Shown piece after piece: positions 31,221-37,378 of a stretch of 37,378 nucleotides of DNA (the stretch's first letter is position 1; every line of letters starts with the position of its first letter). This stretch comes from an uncultured Bacteroides sp. (GTDB lineage: Bacteria > Bacteroidota > Bacteroidia > Bacteroidales > Bacteroidaceae). The position numbers were made by a program, and so were the translations under genes. Below the pieces are notes generated by a model, which made no database searches, was not told where the DNA came from, and saw only the letters and a program-made list of their open reading frames with translations. The stretch covers positions 56,346 to 93,723 of the forward strand of contig NZ_CAJTSC010000004.1 of the NCBI RefSeq assembly GCF_910578895.1, given 5' to 3'.

Positions 31221-34200
31221 TCAAGCAGTTTTCTTCTTATAAATAAACCAATATATTAGCGGAATAATAAACAGGCTGACCAATGTCCCGATAAACATGG
31301 CGCCAATCATCGCGATGGAAAGCGGTTTCTGCAACTCAGATCCCATATCGAAAGAGAACAACAGAGGCACCATCGCGAATATCGTAGTAAGAGACGTCAT
31401 TATAATGGGGCGAAGCCTTCTCCGTCCCGCCTCATGGATGGCTTCCATAAGCGGCATGCCGGCTTTCCGGAGTTCATTGATTGCATCCAGTTTCAGGATA
31501 GAGTCGTTGATAATGATGCCGCATGTCACAATCAGCCCGATAGCCGACATCAAATTTAGCGTATGCCCGCATACCCACAACAGCAACAAGGCAAATGCTA
31601 CATCCACAGGTATTTCCAGCAACACAATCAAAGGTTGCACAAAACTCTCAAACTGGGCGGCAAGAATGAAATACATCAACAAAATAGAGATTAAGAGGAT
31701 TACCACCAATTCGTCCAGCATCTTACGGTTTGAAAAGAAACTGCCGGAAAAGGCGGTATCCCAATCCCCCGTGGCATCCGCCACCAGCTTCACTTCCGGC
31801 ATCAGCGTTTCCGCATTCTCCACATCATAAAAACGGAAAGGAATATACTCTCCATTACGTCCCGCAGTGATTGTTTTCAAGTCTTCTGCCGGACGGATTC
31901 TTACCAAATCCCGTAAAGGAACATATTCCACTTCACCCTTGTTGCCGGGACGTGTCTGTATCAAAGTCTGCTGCAAAATCTCATTCACGGTTTTCTCCTC
32001 ACCCACTATGCTGATAGGCAAATATTGCTGGTAGGAATGCAGCATTGCCACGCTATTCTCCTTGAAAGCCGTTTTCAACTCCCTGTACAATTCACTATAA
32101 GCAACATTATAGAGTAAAAGTCTCTCTTGCAGAATACTGATGTTCAGCTGGTTCTCGAAAGGGATTCCGGTCGGTGCCACTCCCGTCCGCTCACCCAGCC
32201 TGCGTTCCAATCCTTGCAATTCCTCCGCCACCGGTGCTTTTTCCTTATTGCGTGCATAAAGTTCCGCCACTACATCGGCCTCTCCGGTCACAAACAGCTT
32301 CTCGAAAACCGTTTCGGGCGGCATGAAAGTGACCACCGCCAAAGGATACGCAGTTCTCAGCCGTTGATATACTTTCTGCTGCAAGGATTTTATCTCCGAA
32401 GGAGTTTCAGTCTTGAAGTAGAGTTCCGCTTCGGAAGATGAAAGCGCCTGCTCCCTATTCAACAAATAGTCCTGCTGCCCCACGGATGCGGTCTGTTCCA
32501 CCGTCTCTCCCTTCAACTCTTCAAACAAAGCATCCACCCGGCGGCGGTTTTCATCCACATGGATATTTTCATTCCACTCCACACGGGCAATCAACTCGTT
32601 CTGGTCGATTTCGGGCATACGCTCCTTACCGATAAAAAAGAAAAGGAAAACACAAAGAGGAAGAGAGACGACACAAAATGCCACACTCAACGTTTTGTGA
32701 GAAAATACCCAATCGACTCCCGCATCATAAAAACAATCCAGCGTATGCTCTTTCAACGGATTCTTAATACGTATCCTGCCCAGCCAAGATTGGCGGCGTA
32801 TGCCGATACGGTACACCAACATGTAAAGCACCGGCAACAGCATGATACCCGTAAAGTACGAAACCAGCAAACCCACCGTCACCGAAAATGCCTGGTCGTA
32901 GAACAACGCTCCGGCAATGCCGCTCATAAATATCAACGGGACAAAAACGGCAATCGTTGTCAGTGACGAACTGAGCATCGGCGTTATCACCTCGCTTGTG
33001 CCCGTCACGCAGGCACGCCTCAGCGAATAGCCCTTCTCCCTGTATTGGGAGATATTCTCCGTCACAATAATACTACTGTCAATCATCATGCCTAATGCCA
33101 AAATCAATCCCGACAACGAAATTATATTGAGTGACATCTTAAACAGATAGAAGAACAGGAAACAGATGACGATAGACACCACGATACTCAGCCCGATGAT
33201 AAACGGTGATTTGACATCGCCCAAAAACAGCACCGCCACAATGCAGATGAACAGGAAACCCAATGACAAATTCTGTTGCAAATTGGAGATTGTATAATCC
33301 AGCAGCTCCGTCTGGTTCCGGCTGATGTTGAAATCGATATCCGGATAAACCCGCTTGAAATAATTCATCGTACCGGTAATCGCCCGCTTCATGTCGTCCA
33401 TGTTCTCGTCCGCCTGCTTGATGACAGCCAAAGTCACCGCACGCTTGCCGTTACTTACAGACACCCCCTTTTCCTTGACAGGCACAATTCCTATCCGGCA
33501 GAAGTCGCCCAGGCGGATAACACGCCCCTCTTTCCGCAGGAATATATTCCTGACATCTTCATCCGTACGCAGCAACGTGGAGAATTTAATGTTATATTCA
33601 TAATACCCGTCGCGCACGGTCATGCTGCCCGGCTCCACATTGTTTTGAGCCAATACATTCTCAATGTCTTCAATGGAGATACCCAGCACCGCCAGTTTGT
33701 CCGGATCGGGCACTATCTGCAACTGCCGCTCCAGCAAACCGGTCACATCCACCATCGCCACCTCCGTCAGCTGCTCTATGCGCCGCTTAATGACATTTTC
33801 CGCAAACTCACATAAGTCAAGAAAAGCACGCTCATCGGTTTTCCCGTAAGCACTGTCATTCTTCAAGGTCAGATTTACATAGAACACAGGAATATCCGTA
33901 GCGCTCGCCTTCACCACCTTAGGGCGGTCGGCATCTTTGGGCAAATAATTCATGGCGGCATCTATCTTCTCGTTCACTTCGATAAAGGCAAGGTCCGTAT
34001 TCGTGCCATAATCAAAACTCAACCGGATAATGCCTGCGCCATCCCGGGTCTCACTATTCATATCCTTCAACTTCGCCACCTGGATAAGTTGTTGCCGCAA
34101 AGGTTTTACTATCGTATTCTCCAATTCGCGCGCAGAGGTATTCTTTTCAGCCACTTGTACCGTAATTTCAGGTATGGCAATATCGGGCAACAGGGAGACG

Positions 34201-34292
34201 GGCAAGGTGAAATACGTCACCAACCCCACAATGAAACATGCCGTAAATGCCATCAATACGGCAATCGGTCTCCGTATAAGGAAGTCAACCAT
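31221..34292 (-). CDS. RND efflux permease, first of the operon
   Basis: This 1023-residue protein starts MVDFLIRRPIAVLMAF, the standard first membrane helix of the AcrB/MexB class, followed by LPVSLLPDIAIPEITV. The proton-relay Asp405 lies in LGMMIDSSIIVTENI of segment 4. The RND GxxxxPxx patterns in segment 11-12 (GLIVTCGIIINDSILKLDAIN and RLRPIIMTSLTTIFAMVPLL) are present. Hydrophobic segments number about twelve, with two large periplasmic loops. The substrate is not visible; the single central Asp and lack of Met-rich sites do not suggest a copper or silver exporter. The adaptor gene is 25 bases upstream. Confidence 0.94.
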   Translation of the reverse strand: MVDFLIRRPIAVLMAFTACFIVGLVTYFTLPVSLLPDIAIPEITVQVAEKNTSARELENTIVKPLRQQLIQVAKLKDMNSETRDGAGIIRLSFDYGTNTDLAFIEVNEKIDAAMNYLPKDADRPKVVKASATDIPVFYVNLTLKNDSAYGKTDERAFLDLCEFAENVIKRRIEQLTEVAMVDVTGLLERQLQIVPDPDKLAVLGISIEDIENVLAQNNVEPGSMTVRDGYYEYNIKFSTLLRTDEDVRNIFLRKEGRVIRLGDFCRIGIVPVKEKGVSVSNGKRAVTLAVIKQADENMDDMKRAITGTMNYFKRVYPDIDFNISRNQTELLDYTISNLQQNLSLGFLFICIVAVLFLGDVKSPFIIGLSIVVSIVICFLFFYLFKMSLNIISLSGLILALGMMIDSSIIVTENISQYREKGYSLRRACVTGTSEVITPMLSSSLTTIAVFVPLIFMSGIAGALFYDQAFSVTVGLLVSYFTGIMLLPVLYMLVYRIGIRRQSWLGRIRIKNPLKEHTLDCFYDAGVDWVFSHKTLSVAFCVVSLPLCVFLFFFIGKERMPEIDQNELIARVEWNENIHVDENRRRVDALFEELKGETVEQTASVGQQDYLLNREQALSSSEAELYFKTETPSEIKSLQQKVYQRLRTAYPLAVVTFMPPETVFEKLFVTGEADVVAELYARNKEKAPVAEELQGLERRLGERTGVAPTGIPFENQLNISILQERLLLYNVAYSELYRELKTAFKENSVAMLHSYQQYLPISIVGEEKTVNEILQQTLIQTRPGNKGEVEYVPLRDLVRIRPAEDLKTITAGRNGEYIPFRFYDVENAETLMPEVKLVADATGDWDTAFSGSFFSNRKMLDELVVILLISILLMYFILAAQFESFVQPLIVLLEIPVDVAFALLLLWVCGHTLNLMSAIGLIVTCGIIINDSILKLDAINELRKAGMPLMEAIHEAGRRRLRPIIMTSLTTIFAMVPLLFSFDMGSELQKPLSIAMIGAMFIGTLVSLFIIPLIYWFIYKKKTA

Positions 34293-34317
34293 TCTTTTAA
34301 TTTATAATTCTTAATTT

Positions 34318-35403
34318 TCAATTCTTGATTCTCACCGATGCCTCATGTGCCAAATTCACATTGCCCGTCACGATAATCGTGTCTCCCTCCTCTATTTTAT
34401 CCGTTTGAGAAGTTTCCGTAACCAATGTATATTCATCGGCATTCTCCAATCCGGTCTGTACATAATTCCACCGGGCAACTCCTTTCTTCAGCGTAAATAC
34501 CACCTGTTTACCCGAACGCAGCACCACCGCGCTTTTCGGGATTACCAACTGTTCGCCCAAAGAGCGGCGCACACTTACCCGCACATTCATACCACTGAAC
34601 AGCTTTCCCCTGCCGTTTACAACCGCTTTCACCTTCACCATTCCTTTGTCATCCACTACCGGATTTATCTGCGCAACGCGTCCTTCATAACCGGAAGCGG
34701 CATCCGAATAGGGAGTGACAACCACCTTGTCACCGGTCTTAATCAAAGGAAGTTCATTTTCCAACACCGTGAAATCGGCTTCCATATTCTGAGCACTCAC
34801 AACGGTGCAGAAAGTCTCCGACGTATTCGCGGCATTATAAGGTTTGGAAAACAGATTGGCAACCACCCCGTCAAAAGGAGCCGTCAACGTGGCATGTTCC
34901 TCTTCATATTTAGCCAATTCATATTGGGCAAGGCTCTGTTCGTAACCACTCTTGGTACGTGCCAACTGCATGACATCGGCCGGCACTTTACTTGTATCAT
35001 CCACCGGATACCCCTGCCCTATCAGTACATCCTGCAACTCCAGCCTGGCACGGTCCAACGCATCCTTGGCCTGCGCGGTTTTGTTCTTCAGACGGAATTT
35101 GTCCAGTTCAGCAAGTTTTTGTCCTTTACGCACATAGTCACCGTTTTTCACATAGATGTGCGCCACTACCCCGGTTGTCTCAAATCTCAAATCCGCCAAT
35201 CCGCCGGCAACAACCTTTCCGTTGCTCACCAACTCATGGTTAAATACCCGAGGCTTTAAAACCTCTATCGTCACTTCATTATCATTACTTGGAAGCACAG
35301 TTGCCACCCCTTCCTCAACAGTATTCTCTTTTTTTGCGCCGGAGCAGGCAGTCAATAAAAGAAACGTTACATACAGCAAATGTCGGTAATTTTGTGTTCT
35401 CAT
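34318..35403 (-). CDS. RND periplasmic adaptor (membrane fusion lipoprotein)
   Basis: This 361-residue HlyD-type adaptor has a lipoprotein signal: the hydrophobic LLYVTFLLL is followed by the lipobox LTAC, so the Cys at residue 20 is lipidated. The lipoyl-like half motif VVAHIYVKNGDYVRKGQKLAEL, a helical hairpin (about 85-150), the second lipoyl half LTAPFDGVVANLF, and beta-barrel and membrane-proximal domains follow in order. The adaptor bridges permease and TolC. An ATG two codons upstream (35409) is also possible. It is the first gene of the RND operon and stands 56 bases after the CxxC lipoprotein. Confidence 0.94.
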   Translation of the reverse strand: MRTQNYRHLLYVTFLLLTACSGAKKENTVEEGVATVLPSNDNEVTIEVLKPRVFNHELVSNGKVVAGGLADLRFETTGVVAHIYVKNGDYVRKGQKLAELDKFRLKNKTAQAKDALDRARLELQDVLIGQGYPVDDTSKVPADVMQLARTKSGYEQSLAQYELAKYEEEHATLTAPFDGVVANLFSKPYNAANTSETFCTVVSAQNMEADFTVLENELPLIKTGDKVVVTPYSDAASGYEGRVAQINPVVDDKGMVKVKAVVNGRGKLFSGMNVRVSVRRSLGEQLVIPKSAVVLRSGKQVVFTLKKGVARWNYVQTGLENADEYTLVTETSQTDKIEEGDTIIVTGNVNLAHEASVRIKN

Positions 35404-35437
35404 ATCCATCTTGTTTTTCTATTAGTATTATTAATTA

Positions 35438-35445
35438 CAAATCTA
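35438..35445 (-). promoter_or_regulatory. Possible -7 box for the RND operon
   Basis: On the minus strand TAGATTTG matches TAnnTTTG and lies 28-34 bases before the adaptor starts. No TTTG is seen at -33, so read-through from the upstream cassette remains possible. Confidence 0.35.
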
Positions 35446-35465
35446 TATTATTTTCTGAAACTATC

Positions 35466-35999
35466 CTATTTTTCTGAAACTTTTGCGGTAGAAAGAATTT
35501 CTTCATATCGTACACTATCTATTCTTTTATTTTCAACTATATATGTAATAATGCCACTGTAATATTCCAAATTCTCCGATACAATTTCTCCTTTACTACT
35601 TTCTGTAAACTCTATTTTGTCAAACTTATCAAAACCAACTTGTTTCATATAAAATTTCGCAGAAACACTACCTCCATCTTCCACAATTACCACTACAGAT
35701 AAATTGATATCTTTTTTTTCTAAAAAGGATAAGAAATTTAAAAACTGAGCGACGCAAAAAGAACAACTCGAATTTAACAAATAGACAAATCCTGTAAACG
35801 GTTCTACTCTTTTCTCAAACAACTTCTCAAAATTAACTTTCAAAGTATCATTTTGAAAAACCGTTGCCTTCTCTTCACGAACCATCAACTTCAGGATATC
35901 ATCCGTAACTTCCATTGTCCCGTCCTTTCTATTTGCCACCGAGCTACACCCTATTAACAATAGAATAACTATAAGCCAAAAGCTAACCCTCATTTTCAT
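35466..35999 (-). CDS. Hypothetical lipoprotein with CxxC motif (thioredoxin-like?)
   Basis: This 177-residue protein has a lipoprotein signal (hydrophobic LIVILLLIG then Cys18, lipobox LIGC). Residues 71-92 contain a strand FVYLL followed by NSSCSFCVAQFLNFL with Cys79 and Cys82, the strand-loop-CxxC-helix pattern of the thioredoxin fold, so a periplasmic redox or thiol-binding role is possible. The rest gives no further thioredoxin signature such as a cis-Pro, and the family is not recognised with certainty. The start overlaps the preceding propeller gene by 17 bases (11 if the second ATG at 35993 is used), which implies translational coupling. Base composition is very AT-rich. Confidence 0.7.
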   Translation of the reverse strand: MKMRVSFWLIVILLLIGCSSVANRKDGTMEVTDDILKLMVREEKATVFQNDTLKVNFEKLFEKRVEPFTGFVYLLNSSCSFCVAQFLNFLSFLEKKDINLSVVVIVEDGGSVSAKFYMKQVGFDKFDKIEFTESSKGEIVSENLEYYSGIITYIVENKRIDSVRYEEILSTAKVSEK

Positions 36000-37068
36000 A
36001 CATTCTTAATAAGATTGGTACATCTTCTTTGTTTAAAACAGTCACATATAAGACACGTTCTTTCTCACTTTTTGAAACAGACCGTACACAACCTTTTACA
36101 GAAAAGCAATCAAGCAATCTGCCATCCCAATCAAATTTCAATATCCATCCCGGAAAATCCTTCATTCCTCCTGATTTCAGATAATCGCCGACATAAGACA
36201 TATAAAAACAGTTCTCAGCAGTACAGTATGTCAGATATGCGTATGGAATATAATCTTTAAAGCTAATCTCAGTACCGGTATCCAACCCGCCATCCAAACT
36301 GTATTTTGCTTTCAAATCTATCGGTCCTTCTATCATTCGTTGCAAATTCAAATCCTTATCATAGATTTCCATAACAGATTTATGCATATAAGCATATATT
36401 ATCCTATCAGTGGAATAGTTCGTGATAATACATCCATCTACCGACACATTTCTTGTATAATATTTATATTCCACTTTTTCTACATACGGATTTTTGCCAT
36501 CTGTCACTATAAAACGTGGAGCATCTTGTTCTATTTTCAGATTCTTATCAGTAAAGCAATACGGATGTTCCAACAAAAAGTAATCACCATAAGGTATGGC
36601 AGTAGGACTTCCCATGACCTGATGTCGAACAGGAAGAGCTGTGTATGTAGCATTCCTCAAAAGCGAGTCTAAATCTACAACTGCAATCTGTCCTTTCACA
36701 TAATCATTGACAGACATCATTTTTCCGTTCATATCAATTCTGGCACTCAGCATTTCATTGGGAGCATCACCCAATCTGTACAATTTTGCTATATTTTCTT
36801 TCGTATACAAATTATACAATTCCACAAAATACCCATCTTTATGTTTCTTGTTTAATACAACTAATACACTATCTGCATAAACCCAAAAATTTTTCGCGTA
36901 TATAAAATCATCGAATACTCCGATTGTGTCTACTTGCAGAACTTTTGCTTTTGCTAAAAGCCCCCTATCCAATATCTGAACTGGTACATCATTCCTTTTA
37001 GGCTGTACACATCCTACCAGTAAGATGACGAACATTATAGCATTCAATATATATATTCTTTTCATCAT
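35983..37068 (-). CDS. 6-bladed beta-propeller lipoprotein (BF3164/TolB-like family)
   Basis: This 361-residue protein has a lipoprotein signal (FVILLVGC, Cys20). The mature part consists of repeated four-strand blades, with a pattern such as FVELYNLYTKENIAKLYRLG, then IAVVDLDSLL, FIVTDGKNPYVEKVEY, IYAYMHKSVMEIYDKDLNL, and GWILKFDWDGRLLDCFSV at the last blade. This layout fits the TolB-like 6-bladed propeller families common next to NVEALA genes in Bacteroides. The role is not known; propellers of this type usually bind ligands or partner proteins at the cell surface or in the periplasm. It lies after the NVEALA gene across a 58-base gap that contains a strong hairpin, and its stop overlaps the CxxC lipoprotein. 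Confidence 0.85.
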   Translation of the reverse strand: MMKRIYILNAIMFVILLVGCVQPKRNDVPVQILDRGLLAKAKVLQVDTIGVFDDFIYAKNFWVYADSVLVVLNKKHKDGYFVELYNLYTKENIAKLYRLGDAPNEMLSARIDMNGKMMSVNDYVKGQIAVVDLDSLLRNATYTALPVRHQVMGSPTAIPYGDYFLLEHPYCFTDKNLKIEQDAPRFIVTDGKNPYVEKVEYKYYTRNVSVDGCIITNYSTDRIIYAYMHKSVMEIYDKDLNLQRMIEGPIDLKAKYSLDGGLDTGTEISFKDYIPYAYLTYCTAENCFYMSYVGDYLKSGGMKDFPGWILKFDWDGRLLDCFSVKGCVRSVSKSEKERVLYVTVLNKEDVPILLRMYENEG

Positions 37069-37086
37069 TGTTCAATTCTGTAATTG

Positions 37087-37118
37087 GGTAATACTCTTGC
37101 TTATGCAAGAGTATTACC
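37087..37118 (-). terminator. Perfect hairpin between the NVEALA and propeller genes
   Basis: GGTAATACTCTTGC (37087-37100) and GCAAGAGTATTACC (37105-37118) are exact reverse complements with a four-base loop. It begins eight bases after the NVEALA stop. There is no T tract on the minus strand after it, so it is better read as an attenuator or RNA-stabilising hairpin than a full terminator. Confidence 0.7.
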
Positions 37119-37126
37119 ATTAAAAT

Positions 37127-37369
37127 TTATTTTACTTCTGTACCATCGCAGGTTAAAGTGTATCCCAAATAGCTTTTACTACAAGTCCCATCCCCTGTAC
37201 ATCTCAATCGGACCTTCCCCCCTTTGGTTATTTCACAATCAGCCAAAGCTTCTATATTAGCCAAAGTCAATTCCGATATCACTTCTGATTGATAATTAGC
37301 ATAAATACCATGTCCTGCCACAACAGCAAATATCGCAACAAAGGCTATTTTCATAAAATTCTTATTCAT
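37127..37369 (-). CDS. NVEALA family small secreted protein
   Basis: This 80-residue protein starts MNKNFMKIAFVAIFAVVAG, a signal-peptide-like hydrophobic stretch, followed by ELTLANIEALAD (residues 33-44), the NVEALA motif that names a Bacteroidales family of short exported proteins. The 37-residue end is small, basic-polar and carries four cysteines at 45, 57, 63 and 74, which could form two disulfides. The function of the family is not known to me. It is first in an operon with a propeller lipoprotein and a CxxC lipoprotein, suggesting that they recognise or process the peptide. The gene's own promoter lies outside the window end. Confidence 0.88.
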   Translation of the reverse strand: MNKNFMKIAFVAIFAVVAGHGIYANYQSEVISELTLANIEALADCEITKGGKVRLRCTGDGTCSKSYLGYTLTCDGTEVK

Positions 37370-37378
37370 CTTTAATTC

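Noticed and set aside
34345..35259. Plus-strand open frame of 304 codons
   Set aside because: It lies wholly opposite the RND adaptor, whose domains and lipobox are clear; it is a shadow.

Overview
The window looks like a chromosomal segment of a gut Bacteroides or close relative. The evidence is Bacteroidales-type gene content: a fused lpxC-fabZ, a NVEALA-family small secreted protein, a BF3164-type 6-bladed propeller lipoprotein, and a BlaR1-like M56 peptidase with a TonB C-terminal domain. There are also TAnnTTTG (-7) promoter boxes, two of them with a matching TTTG (-33), and little reliance on Shine-Dalgarno sites. No rRNA, tRNA, CRISPR array, transposase or phage gene was seen.

Layout. 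Bases 1-15395 run on the plus strand: the tail of a TPM/YgcG protein and LemA; a 720-base gene-free stretch with three kinds of inverted repeat; a lipoprotein plus a PagL-like outer-membrane protein; a housekeeping run (purM, prfA, a DUF4153 membrane protein, pyrF, an HD phosphohydrolase); and a lipid A run (lpxD, lpxC-fabZ, lpxA) followed by a pRiA4b ORF-3-like gene and miaA. Bases 15438-21803 are on the minus strand: a family 3 glycoside hydrolase, a BlaR1/BlaI-like sensor-repressor pair with a clear three-site operator, and a MalY/PatB-type C-S lyase. Bases 21894-26494 return to plus: a HAD phosphatase, a PIF1-like helicase fused to TPRs, a YciO/Sua5-type protein and an AI-2E-family membrane protein. 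Bases 26525-37369 are minus: a four-gene RND efflux operon (adaptor, permease, TolC-type channel, second permease), preceded by an AT-rich three-gene cassette (NVEALA peptide, propeller lipoprotein, CxxC lipoprotein).

How the genes work together. lpxA, lpxC and lpxD supply the first acylation and deacetylation steps of lipid A, and FabZ makes acyl chains for the same pool. The PagL-like protein upstream may remodel lipid A or be a degenerate relative. The BlaI-like repressor very probably controls itself and the M56 sensor from the boxes at 20476-20536. The RND operon encodes a complete tripartite pump with two different permeases.

Most unusual content: the NVEALA/propeller/CxxC cassette with a strong internal hairpin; the M56 sensor that combines a SusC-like TonB-box motif, a TonB domain and a duplicated plug-like module; the BlaI operator array; and three families of dispersed or tandem inverted repeats between genes.
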